From NCBI GenBank assembly GCA_036488085.1, contig DASXHZ010000057.1, forward strand, positions 1 to 32,656: a DNA stretch of 32,656 bases, read 5' to 3'. Source of the DNA: DASXHZ01 sp036488085. Its GTDB lineage: Bacteria; Acidobacteriota; Thermoanaerobaculia; Gp7-AA8. Every line of letters starts with the position of its first letter. Position 1 is the stretch's first letter. A program made the translations under genes and the position numbers. The notes below the pieces were generated by a model that was given only the letters and a program-made list of their open reading frames with translations, did not search any database and was not told the DNA's origin. Positions 1 to 8,764 of this stretch are shown piece by piece.

Positions 1-348
1 CAAGATGCTCCGCCTCTCCGCCCACGTCTGCAAGCTGACCTACATCCTCCTCAGCGAGCTAGCCTCGATGCCGCACGTCACCATCTACGGCCCCCCGACC
101 TGCACCGCCCGCGGCGGCACGGTGGCGTTCAACGTCGATGGCGTGCCTTACCCGGAGGTGGAACGACGTGCACGCGACGCCGGCGTCTCGCTCCGCGGCG
201 GCTGTTTCTGTAACCCCGGCGCAGCCGAGCATGCATTCGGATTCACGGCGAATGCCGAATCAAAGGCGACCTTCGGCGCCGTCCGCATGTCGGTCGGCCT
301 CGCGAACACCGAGACGGATGTCGAGCGCGGGCTGGACGTGATCGCCTC
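1..348 (+). repeat. Direct repeat copy A (aminotransferase 3' end)
   Basis: Colinear with 10436-10783 at a constant offset of 10435 and no gaps. Positions 1-117 are identical base for base to 10436-10552; from 118 on the copies diverge clearly at both base and protein level. Identity may continue left of the window. Confidence 0.93.
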
Positions 349-415
349 GCTCGGACGTCACCTGTCGCGAAACGCTGTTGATAAACGGGGTTGGACCGCT
401 CAACAGCTGGAGTAG
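2..415 (+). CDS. Class V PLP-dependent aminotransferase, C-terminal part (5' end outside window)
   Basis: This is the carboxy-terminal domain of a class V (cysteine-desulfurase/MoCo-sulfurase-like fold) PLP enzyme. The diagnostic stretch is RGGCFCNPGAAE at about residues 64-75 counted from the ATG at 5, followed by GAVRMSVGLANTETDVERG, the usual end of the small domain. The PLP-lysine large domain is absent, and the frame is open to the left window edge, so this is most likely the end of a gene starting outside the window, and the ATG at 5 is internal. Positions 1-348 are repeated without gaps at 10436-10783. The last 20 or so residues (after GRHLSR) do not match the other copy and look like a replaced tail. 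The substrate cannot be assigned. Confidence 0.7.
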   Translation, partial: KMLRLSAHVCKLTYILLSELASMPHVTIYGPPTCTARGGTVAFNVDGVPYPEVERRARDAGVSLRGGCFCNPGAAEHAFGFTANAESKATFGAVRMSVGLANTETDVERGLDVIASLGRHLSRNAVDKRGWTAQQLE

Positions 416-573
416 CTGCGGCGTCGCTTTCACCCACGCCTCCCCCGCGAAAGGCCATGCCGGAGCAGAGTTGCTGATAGCGGCAGACCTCGTTTGTCGA
501 GCGGAATTTACCGGCCTTTACGTCCCTTAATTCAACATCCTTACCCAAAAAGGTCAGGCTTGGAGGCTCGATA

Positions 574-1689
574 ATGCCGCGCTCGCTCGCCTTGGTTGAC
601 GGTCTTTGCTGCGTATTGCTTTCTCTCAACATCGATGCGCAGAATCCATCGCTTCGAGTCGAGGTTTCGCCGAGCGCATTCAACCCATCGGCGGGCCAGA
701 CATCCGCAATTGACTGCATCACTGCCGGTAACGGGCAACTCGAAATCCTGGTTGTCGACCGCGACGGTTTTGTCGTTCGCCATCTCGTTCACCTCCTTGA
801 AGTGTCTGGCGGCACCTACCGCGCGAAGTGGGATGGCAAGGACGATGATGGGCGCGTTGTGGCGGATGAAGCGTACTCGTTCAAAGTCGACTTCACCTCT
901 TCGGGAAGGACGAGCACCTGGTTTCCCGCAGCTAAAACGACCTCGGCAATGACGACGGTTTCGGCGAACTACTACGACCGCGCGAGCGGCATCCTCTCCT
1001 ATACGCTGGCGACACCGTCGCGCGTACACATCCAAGCGGGCACGAGCCGCACTACGCGGGCTGGAAAGGCGGAGGGCCCCGTGCTCAGGACCATCGTTAA
1101 TCGCGAACCCCGTGTCGCCGGAGCTGTGATAGAGCAGTGGGACGGCAAGGACGAAAGCGGCACGATTTATGTTCCCGAGTTGCCGGATTTTGTCGTCGCC
1201 ATCGCTACAACGCCGCTCCCTGAGGGTTCCGTGATTGCAACCGGCAACCGAACGCGCGACTTTCTTTCCGACGCCGCAAATCGGAAGGGATCGTCACTCA
1301 CGCCACATACGGGTGGCCTCGCGGCTCATCACGAGGGACTCTTCATTCTCGACGACACGTCTCCGAGAATGACCCTTGGATTCGTAAGAGGGAAACGCGG
1401 CCTATTCAGAAGCCGAAACGACCGCCTCAATCTCGTACTCAATGGCCCGGCGGCGACGACATTCGCCAAACAACCCGCTCATATTCTCGTTTTTGCCGAC
1501 GGAAAACTTCTCTGCACGCACGATTCGCCGACTCAACCGGTTGCCAGCATCGAGTGTGAAGTTCCGCGCTCAGCTCAGATCCTTGCGGTCGACTGGGTAA
1601 GCACCTACGGTCCCGTAGCGGCACAAGCCCTCCGGCTCCATCCTGGGCGTCCCGATACCAAGAGTCCGTCGGCCCGGAGAAGTCGATGA
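574..1689 (+). CDS. Secreted protein with two FlgD-type Ig-like domains
   Basis: This 371-aa protein has a hydrophobic N-terminus ending near AQNP that reads as a signal peptide. Two FlgD-Ig-like units follow. The first (about residues 30-108) carries WDGKDDDGRVV and a terminal strand YSFKVDF; the second (about 128-215) carries WDGKDESGTIYVPEL. The rest, about 220-371, is not recognised. A GGAGG ribosome site lies 7 bases before the ATG. The stop overlaps the next start as ATGA (1686-1689), so it is probably co-translated with the beta-helix gene. The FlgD-Ig motif recurs in that gene, suggesting one extracellular or cell-surface assembly. FlgD-Ig modules are commonly seen near the C-termini of secreted proteins. 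The function is unknown. Confidence 0.75.
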   Translation: MPRSLALVDGLCCVLLSLNIDAQNPSLRVEVSPSAFNPSAGQTSAIDCITAGNGQLEILVVDRDGFVVRHLVHLLEVSGGTYRAKWDGKDDDGRVVADEAYSFKVDFTSSGRTSTWFPAAKTTSAMTTVSANYYDRASGILSYTLATPSRVHIQAGTSRTTRAGKAEGPVLRTIVNREPRVAGAVIEQWDGKDESGTIYVPELPDFVVAIATTPLPEGSVIATGNRTRDFLSDAANRKGSSLTPHTGGLAAHHEGLFILDDTSPRMTLGFVRGKRGLFRSRNDRLNLVLNGPAATTFAKQPAHILVFADGKLLCTHDSPTQPVASIECEVPRSAQILAVDWVSTYGPVAAQALRLHPGRPDTKSPSARRSR

Positions 1690-2486
1690 AACGGCATCTC
1701 ATTGCACTGGTCGCGCTGAGTTTCTGCGCCGCTGCTGGTTTCGCCCAGACCAATGTTTCCGGCGCAATCACGACGAACGCTACTTGGACGACGGCCGGTA
1801 GCCCTTACAACATCACCAGCGACGTGACCGTCAACACGGGTGTTACCCTTACGATTCAACCCGGGGTGACAATTAAGGTGGCTGATTCAAGCTCGCTGCT
1901 CGTCAGCGGAAAGCTGGCCGCGGTCGGAACGTCATCGCAGCCGATCGTCTTTACGACAGCCCGCTCCGCCCCTGCGGCGGGAGCATGGAAAGGGATCGAT
2001 TTCCGGTCCACGTCGGATCCGACGAGCACCGTCTCGTACGTGAATATCGATTCGGGAGGTTGGAGCGCGGGGCGCACGATGTACATCGCGGGCTCCTCCC
2101 CCCATATCGATCACGTGACGATCAGCACTTTGGCTGGAAGCGCAATCTGGATCGACCTCGCCGCGGCACACCCGGTGATCGATAGCTGCACCTTCAACGG
2201 AGGCACGGCATATGGTCTCTATGTGACGGGTGGAGCGCTCGAGGTACGTAACACGACGATCACGAACTTCACGAATTACGCGATCAGCGTCGGGCCCGGG
2301 ATTGACGTTCTCGATGCGAGCAATCTCACGAGCACCGGAAACGGCGGCGGCGCGAAGAACAACATCGGCTACCGGGGCGGCAACATGGGGGGGCTGAAAC
2401 ATGGCGCGCGTTCGGACTCTCGTGGGACATTCTTACCGGCGTCACTGTCACCTCGGGTGGGGCGCTCACGATCCAGTCAGGAGTAA
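1686..2486 (+). CDS. Secreted right-handed beta-helix protein, 5' part (frame breaks at G7 tract)
   Basis: The N-terminus is a clear signal peptide (MKRHLIALVALSFCAAAGFAQ, cleavage after FAQ). It is followed by a parallel beta-helix unit with GVTLTIQPGVTIKVADSS, then VSGKLAAVGTSSQPIVFTT, and turns such as NTTITNFTNYAISVG. Coding quality stops at the G7 tract at 2387-2393. In this frame the sequence after GGNMGG becomes a low-complexity Arg/Ser tail and ends at 2486. Re-reading one G (a -1 shift) enters the frame of the next entry and gives GGNMGGAETWRAFGLSWDIL, which matches the first repeat. The intact gene would therefore span 1686-4963 and encode about 1092 residues. The start overlaps the preceding stop (ATGA). 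Confidence 0.8.
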   Translation: MKRHLIALVALSFCAAAGFAQTNVSGAITTNATWTTAGSPYNITSDVTVNTGVTLTIQPGVTIKVADSSSLLVSGKLAAVGTSSQPIVFTTARSAPAAGAWKGIDFRSTSDPTSTVSYVNIDSGGWSAGRTMYIAGSSPHIDHVTISTLAGSAIWIDLAAAHPVIDSCTFNGGTAYGLYVTGGALEVRNTTITNFTNYAISVGPGIDVLDASNLTSTGNGGGAKNNIGYRGGNMGGLKHGARSDSRGTFLPASLSPRVGRSRSSQE

Positions 2487-2488
2487 CG

Positions 2489-4963
2489 GTGAGGATGGCC
2501 GACAGCCAGAGTTTGCAGGTCAGCGGCAAGCTGACGGCCGTCGGCACGTCGTCGCAGCCGATCGTATTCACAACTACCCGAACTACGGCCACCGCCGGAG
2601 TGTGGCGAGACATCGAGTTCCTTGCAACGTCAGATCCGACGAGTACTCTCTCGTATGCGACGATCGATTCCGCCGGCGCAACGTTCGGTCGTGCGATCTA
2701 CGTGTATAGCTGCTCGCCGAACATTAACCACGTAACGATTGCGACCTGCTCGACCATTGGTGTGATCGTTGACGGCGCGACCGCCAGACCTTTGATCAGT
2801 TTCGCGACCATCACCGGCCTTCCGACCGGCGTCGCGCTCTCGAATGGCGCGTCACCGACGCTGACCTTTGTTACTTTTGCTTCCTCCACGAGCGCGGCCA
2901 TCTCCATCGGAAACGGGTCTTACACGCCAACGATTCGAAACTGCACCTTTACGCAGAACGCTTCGGCAATCATCAACGCCAGTTCAAGCACCGTAGACGC
3001 GCGCCTTTGCAACTGGAGCTCGGCCGACGGTCCTTCTGGCGCGGGGCCGGGCCACGGTCAGTCGGTGCCGTCGACTGTTCTTTACGAACCGTGGTTGACG
3101 GCGGTGCCGAACGACGCGTATTACTACAACTCGGCGCTCCCGAAAAATCGCGCATTTGCGCCGCTCCTTCCGGTCTCCACGTTTGTCCAGATCGACGCGA
3201 GTGCAAACGGAAGCGGAACGATGACTATTACGGATAACTTGAACAACGTCATCAGAACCGTTTCCGGCTCGCTCTCTGGATCTTTCGAATGGGACGGCCG
3301 CGATTCAGCCGGAAGCGTTGTGCCCAACGCAACATACGGCTACGAGATTGACAGTTCCAGTGCGACCAGCGACGTCGCCGCACCGATCCGCGGCTATGCG
3401 GTCGTCGACTCGTCCCGAGCCCTCACCTTCAGCGGAATCACTTTGACATCTCCTGTCTTCAGTCCCAACGCAGATGGCATCAAGGACACGGACGTCGTAT
3501 CTGGATCGACGAACTACGATACGGCGTCATGGACGATTTTGATCGCTGATTCGAACGGTGCGACCGTTCGCACGGTCAACCTACAGGCGGCGGTGATCGG
3601 CCACGCCTGGGACGGACGGAACGATTCTGGCATCCTCCTCCCCGATGCGGACTATCAGGTGCAGGTCACGGCGGCGGTGGGTCAATCGTCGAGCGCGGGT
3701 GCCCTGGCCGTGACGATCGATACCACCTACCCCATCGTCGCGATTTCCGCGCCCACGACCGGGACGAGCCTTTCGAACATCTCTCGCGGTTCTGACAACC
3801 TTCAGATAACAGGCACGGCCACCGACATGCATTTCACCACCTGGACCCTCGAGTACGGCAGTGGTTCGTCTCCGACAACCTGGACCCAACTCGCGACGTC
3901 CGCTAATCCTGCGAGCGATTCGGAGCTCTTCAATTGGGCGACTCTCACCGTCGCTAACGGTACATACACTCTGCGCCTCCGAGCGAGCGACAGCGGTGGC
4001 AATTCAGCGAGCGCAACATCTACAGTCGTACTATCTAATTTCAATTTCACGCAGGCGATATACCAGGTGAGCGGCGCCACGGGCGGAACCATTCCATATA
4101 CATCGACAATCCCTGTCGCCGGCTCGGAGACCGTTTCGCTTCGGAATGCGGCCGGCCAAACTGTGCGAACGCTGTTCAATGGTACCCGCGCTGCGGGCAC
4201 CTTCGTCGACAGTTGGAATGGTCGGGATGATGCGGGCGCACTGCTTCCGGATGGCCCCTACTTCGCCGTCGCATCCGTCACGGCGGCCGGCGCGACTCTG
4301 AGCTGGGATCAGACGAACGTATACCGGAGCGGCACTGATATTGAGTATTACCCGTCGCTTTCGGCGACGTTCGATCCATTGAACAACACGCCACTCGCGG
4401 TGACCTATACCTTCAACCAACCTTGCCGCGTTTACGTGGTGTTTTCTGTCAATACCGAGACGCAGCCGTGCGGTTCAACCGACTACTGTTTCGAAAACCA
4501 AGTCTACGAGCCATCGGGCAGAAAGACCGTCTACTGGTCGGGCGTTGATGACGCCGGTGTTCTTCGAACGGATCTGAACCATGCGACTACCGCGTGCTTC
4601 GTGACTACGTTTCCGAAGAATGCCGTCATTCTCTACGGTTCGAAACCGACTGTCGGCCCGGTGTCCGTGACGGCGCCGTATTACGGTCCAGCTTTCGGCA
4701 CGCAAACCGTCGGATTCGATCTGACCACGTATCAATCGCAGGTTGCGACAATCCAGGTGACGTTCAAGAATCAGTCGACCGGTTCTATTCTCCGTACGGT
4801 GACGCAACAGGGACAAGCGGCTGGCCACGTCACCATCACATGGGACGGACGCGCTGATAATGGCATGTGGGTCGCACCGGGCGTGTACATAGTGACTGTC
4901 TCCGCGACCGACGCCATCGGCAATACCGCGACCGGCCAAATTCTGACAAATATCTGGTACTGA
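2489..4963 (+). CDS. Beta-helix / multi-FlgD-Ig secreted protein, 3' part of the 1686-4963 gene
   Basis: This frame has good coding from 2390 (GAETWRAFGLSWDIL), so GTG 2489 is only the first formal start and probably not a real one. The frame begins with a second beta-helix unit parallel to that of the 5' part: ALTIQSGVTVRMADSQSLQ, then VSGKLTAVGTSSQPIVFTT. At DNA level the two units lie 617 bp apart. After the helix come five FlgD-Ig-like modules marked by WDGRDSAG, WDGRNDSG, WNGRDDAG, WSGVDDAG and WDGRADNG. Between the second and third lies an Ig-like domain (VAISAPTTGTSL to NSASATSTVVL). The C-terminus is YIVTVSATDAIGNTA. There is no membrane anchor, so the protein is probably released or held by its C-terminal FlgD module. 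The function is unknown. Confidence 0.8.
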   Translation: MRMADSQSLQVSGKLTAVGTSSQPIVFTTTRTTATAGVWRDIEFLATSDPTSTLSYATIDSAGATFGRAIYVYSCSPNINHVTIATCSTIGVIVDGATARPLISFATITGLPTGVALSNGASPTLTFVTFASSTSAAISIGNGSYTPTIRNCTFTQNASAIINASSSTVDARLCNWSSADGPSGAGPGHGQSVPSTVLYEPWLTAVPNDAYYYNSALPKNRAFAPLLPVSTFVQIDASANGSGTMTITDNLNNVIRTVSGSLSGSFEWDGRDSAGSVVPNATYGYEIDSSSATSDVAAPIRGYAVVDSSRALTFSGITLTSPVFSPNADGIKDTDVVSGSTNYDTASWTILIADSNGATVRTVNLQAAVIGHAWDGRNDSGILLPDADYQVQVTAAVGQSSSAGALAVTIDTTYPIVAISAPTTGTSLSNISRGSDNLQITGTATDMHFTTWTLEYGSGSSPTTWTQLATSANPASDSELFNWATLTVANGTYTLRLRASDSGGNSASATSTVVLSNFNFTQAIYQVSGATGGTIPYTSTIPVAGSETVSLRNAAGQTVRTLFNGTRAAGTFVDSWNGRDDAGALLPDGPYFAVASVTAAGATLSWDQTNVYRSGTDIEYYPSLSATFDPLNNTPLAVTYTFNQPCRVYVVFSVNTETQPCGSTDYCFENQVYEPSGRKTVYWSGVDDAGVLRTDLNHATTACFVTTFPKNAVILYGSKPTVGPVSVTAPYYGPAFGTQTVGFDLTTYQSQVATIQVTFKNQSTGSILRTVTQQGQAAGHVTITWDGRADNGMWVAPGVYIVTVSATDAIGNTATGQILTNIWY

Positions 4964-4984
4964 GGGATCGGGCGTCATGCAAAG

Positions 4985-7900
4985 TTGTTCAAGCCGTTTT
5001 CGCTGGCCGCCGTCATTTGCCTTTCACTCGTTTCACCGGCGGTGGCGCAATTTTGCGCGCCGGCATCGCCTCCGCCTCCGCCACCAATAGTGCCACTGAA
5101 TGCCGCATGCTCGGGGCCGGCGGGCGGAAGTGGATCGGGGGGCGGGAGTAAAGCTGCCGACGTCGCCGGTCAGTCGAGCGCGCCTAAGAGCGCGCCGGAC
5201 GCCTCATGCAGTCTCTGCACCGGCTCGCCTTGCCTTGTGGCGACCGGGAACTACCTGTCGGCAGCCTACGATATGCAGATCACCACACCCGGTTTTCCGC
5301 TGGCGGTGAGCCGCACATATGAAAGCTCGCGTCCAATTGACGGCCTTCTCGGCATCGGGTGGACGAGCAGCTTGGCCGCGCATCTTTACTACGCAACCTA
5401 TCTCTATTCTGCACCGAGTACCTACAGCCACGAAGCCGATGTCGTCATGCCGGATGGCGCACGCTATCGCTATATCGAGAACAATGATGGCACGTTCTCT
5501 CCGGTAAATCGCTACGATACGCTCACACACAATGGCGACGGAACGTGGGCGCTCGTCCTTCGCGATAACGCGGCGCGCCTTTCGTTCGACGCTGACGGAC
5601 GCCTTACCACGCTTTCGGACGAGTTCGGTAATACGCTGGCATACACTTACGACGGGTCCGGACGTCTCGTTCATGTCGCCGACTCGGGAGGGTCGGCTCG
5701 TTATCTCGACGTCTACTATGGCGCTAACGGCCGTCTTGCCTCGGTACAGGATCATACAGGCCGGACGATCACGTACGACTACGCATCGAACGGAACGCTC
5801 ACGGGCACGACGGATGCGGGTGGTAGACGCGTCGGATATACCTACACAAGCGTTCGTTTCGCACCGTTACTGACACGCATCGATGACCCGTGGGCTCGAA
5901 CGATCTCGACGATCACGTATGATTCTCTTGCGAGAACCGCCACCTACACCGAGGATGGTGAGACTTACACGTACACCTACAACTACGACGGGCACTCGAA
6001 TCAAAGCTCGAAGATCGATTCTGTCGGCAACCGATGGATCTATACCTATGGCGCAAATGGCTTTGTCAGTCAACGCGCCTTTCCGGGCGGCGGTACGCAG
6101 TCCGCGGTCGCTAATGCGGACGGCACGGTGGCGCAAACGACGGACGAAGTCGGAGTTGTGACGGCATACGCTTACGATAGCCAGGCCCACGTGTCATCTG
6201 TCATCAGGGATGTCGGTGGCCCACTGACGGTTCGGATCGATTACGCTTACGATCCCTCATTCCCGGGGAAGGTGATCGCTGTAACGCCGCACAATCCCGC
6301 GACCGGCAACCTAGATCCAAGTTGGCAGGGTTGGAAGTACGACTACTGGCCCGCTGGCTCGCCGGCACCGGGAGCGCTATACCACGTCTGGCGAGTGGAG
6401 AGCGACGGCGCGACGAACGATCTGCTCGCGACGTACACGTACGATGACCACGGTCGCGTGACGACTCAGGTTGACGCCGCAGGTTTTTCGACCGACTACA
6501 CTTACACACCACAAGGGGACACGGCGACTGCTCTCCCCCCTGCAAACAATGACAGCGGGGTCCGCTTCGCACGTACCTATTCGTACGATGCTCTCGGACG
6601 CGTTCTCGCTGACGGAGTCAACGACACGGCGGGGGCGTTTCTGACGTTCTCGAACGTCTACGACGCCGCCGACCGGATCACCTCGATCAAACGCCCCGGA
6701 GTGACGTCGCCATACTGCGTCGCCGGCGCTCCGGGAACGCCGTGTCTCGTATCGACGAACTACGTCTATGATCGCTACGATTCGACGACCGGTCTGACAT
6801 TCGTCGACGTGACAGATCCCAACGGCAACCTTACGAGTCAGGGCTACGATCAGTTCGGCCGCCTGCGTCGTTCGATCGACGCGCTCGGCAAAGCCACGAT
6901 CTATGGCTACACGCGGGCTCTGCTGACATCCCTCACGGACGCCAACGGCAACACGACCTCATATCAGTATGACGCATTCGGGCGGCTCGCCGCCACCGTC
7001 TTTCCGGACAGTGCGCACGAATCATATGCTTACTTTCCGGACAATCTCCTCAGCTCGAAAACGGACCGCAAGAATCAGTCGATCTCCTACCAGTACGATC
7101 ACCTCAAGCGTTTGACGCGCAAGACGTATCCCAACGGGACGTATATTGAATACACCTACACGGGGCAGAACCTCTCTCAGGTAACCGATACATCGCTGAC
7201 ACCAAACGAGACGCACACCTTCAGCTACGACAACGCGTTCCGCATGACGAGCAATACGCAGGGGACGCGCGGAACGATCAACTACTCGTACGACGCCCGC
7301 GATGCGGTGGCGAGCTATGCGGTGACGGGCGGCGCGAGCGCGTCGTACACCTACTATCCGAACGGTCGTCTGAACACGATCACCTGGAGCAACGCCACCG
7401 GTCAGTTCAAGTATCGGTACGTTCTCGATGGCGGCCAGACCGCCTCGATCGACTTCCCGAACGGGCAACAACGCCTCTTTACGTACGATAGTAATAACCG
7501 ACTGAGCTCCGTCGACAACGTGCATCCGACTGCCGGAAGCCTGGCACGCTTCCAATACGGCTATGACTACGATTGGGACGCCGCCTCGAACATAAAGTTC
7601 GACCAGCGCACAAGCATGACGGCAACCGTCCCGGCACTCGGGCTTTCCAACGCTTTAACACACTACGCCTACGACAACGCATACCAACTCAAGCGAGCTG
7701 AGTATCCCGGCCGGACCGATGCGTGGACTTACGATTCCATCGGAAACCGTCTGACGGACACGACCGGCGGCGTGACCGCTACCTATCTCTATCAAAAGAT
7801 CGGCGCGAATCCGAACAATTGGCAAAGGCTCACGAGCGATGGTGCGAATACCTATACCTATGACGCGAACGGCAACACCGCTTCGAGAACCGGGCTGACT

Positions 7901-8764
7901 TTCGGATGGGATTCTGACGATCGTCTCACCAGCGTTTCGGGCTTGGCGGTGGCAACGTACCGGTATGACTACCAAGGTCGCCGGACGAGTAAGATCGTCG
8001 GCGGTGTCACCACGACGTATTTCTACGACGGCTTGAACATACTCGGCGATGGCTCCAACGAATATCTCTACGGGTCCGACGTCGATGAGCCGATCGCGCT
8101 CAAGAGTGGCGCCACGGTCACATACTATGATGTTGATGGACTCGGCTCGGTTGGGGCTGTGAACTCGTCTGATGGCGCTACGCTCAACGTGTACACATAC
8201 GACGCTTGGGGTGAGCCTCGCTCGGTCTCCGAAGCAACTCAACAACCATTCCGATACACAAGCCGCGAAATAGGCGACGCTGATGGCACAAATTTTTACA
8301 GGGCTCGCTTCTACGCGGCGAATATTGGGCGTTTCCTTAGCGAGGACCCGCTGAATCACGAGAGAGGTGGCAGCCTGTACTCATATGGGTTTAACGAGCC
8401 GGTTACGCTGAAGGATCCGCGCGGGTTGACGCCAGTCGCTAATTACTCACACCTTCCGATCCCTTACAAGCCGGAGAAATGTGGCGGCGCTGTTCCCTGC
8501 CCAATTAAAGATTGCAAGCCTGGAGAGACATGCGACGTGGACGGCATTTACCCGCCTGATTGCAAGAGTAACCCTGTGAAGATAGTCGACTACTGTACGG
8601 CCGTGATTTTGCCGAACGGCTGGCTGGTGATCATGTGCCCGCCCGTGATCAACCTCTTTCAGTTGGTAAAGGGCGGACCGGTAGACAACAATTTCATGAA
8701 GAAACATCCTGACTGGGCGCCACCGAGCCAAGCGTCGGGATGTCAAAAAAAAGCATGCCTATGA
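4985..8764 (+). CDS. Secreted RHS/YD-repeat protein with cysteine-rich C-terminal tail
   Basis: This 1259-aa protein starts at a TTG directly before a signal peptide (MFKPFSLAAVICLSLVSPAVAQ). A Pro/Gly/Ser-rich linker with five cysteines follows. The RHS N-terminal domain is marked by ATGNYLSAAYDMQITTPGFP and LAVSRTYESS. Dozens of YD repeats (YDxxGRL type) run to about residue 1060, forming the expected beta-cocoon. The RHS-associated core ends with RFLSEDPLNHERGGSLYSYG and LKDPRGL (about 1148). The 111-residue tail after DPRGL holds nine cysteines and no toxin fold I recognise. RHS cores normally cut off a variable C-terminal effector here; a short cysteine-rich tail could be an effector or a structural plug. 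There is no weapon-delivery marker (PAAR, VgrG) nearby, and the signal peptide points to Sec export. The stop overlaps the next gene. Confidence 0.88.
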   Translation: MFKPFSLAAVICLSLVSPAVAQFCAPASPPPPPPIVPLNAACSGPAGGSGSGGGSKAADVAGQSSAPKSAPDASCSLCTGSPCLVATGNYLSAAYDMQITTPGFPLAVSRTYESSRPIDGLLGIGWTSSLAAHLYYATYLYSAPSTYSHEADVVMPDGARYRYIENNDGTFSPVNRYDTLTHNGDGTWALVLRDNAARLSFDADGRLTTLSDEFGNTLAYTYDGSGRLVHVADSGGSARYLDVYYGANGRLASVQDHTGRTITYDYASNGTLTGTTDAGGRRVGYTYTSVRFAPLLTRIDDPWARTISTITYDSLARTATYTEDGETYTYTYNYDGHSNQSSKIDSVGNRWIYTYGANGFVSQRAFPGGGTQSAVANADGTVAQTTDEVGVVTAYAYDSQAHVSSVIRDVGGPLTVRIDYAYDPSFPGKVIAVTPHNPATGNLDPSWQGWKYDYWPAGSPAPGALYHVWRVESDGATNDLLATYTYDDHGRVTTQVDAAGFSTDYTYTPQGDTATALPPANNDSGVRFARTYSYDALGRVLADGVNDTAGAFLTFSNVYDAADRITSIKRPGVTSPYCVAGAPGTPCLVSTNYVYDRYDSTTGLTFVDVTDPNGNLTSQGYDQFGRLRRSIDALGKATIYGYTRALLTSLTDANGNTTSYQYDAFGRLAATVFPDSAHESYAYFPDNLLSSKTDRKNQSISYQYDHLKRLTRKTYPNGTYIEYTYTGQNLSQVTDTSLTPNETHTFSYDNAFRMTSNTQGTRGTINYSYDARDAVASYAVTGGASASYTYYPNGRLNTITWSNATGQFKYRYVLDGGQTASIDFPNGQQRLFTYDSNNRLSSVDNVHPTAGSLARFQYGYDYDWDAASNIKFDQRTSMTATVPALGLSNALTHYAYDNAYQLKRAEYPGRTDAWTYDSIGNRLTDTTGGVTATYLYQKIGANPNNWQRLTSDGANTYTYDANGNTASRTGLTFGWDSDDRLTSVSGLAVATYRYDYQGRRTSKIVGGVTTTYFYDGLNILGDGSNEYLYGSDVDEPIALKSGATVTYYDVDGLGSVGAVNSSDGATLNVYTYDAWGEPRSVSEATQQPFRYTSREIGDADGTNFYRARFYAANIGRFLSEDPLNHERGGSLYSYGFNEPVTLKDPRGLTPVANYSHLPIPYKPEKCGGAVPCPIKDCKPGETCDVDGIYPPDCKSNPVKIVDYCTAVILPNGWLVIMCPPVINLFQLVKGGPVDNNFMKKHPDWAPPSQASGCQKKACL

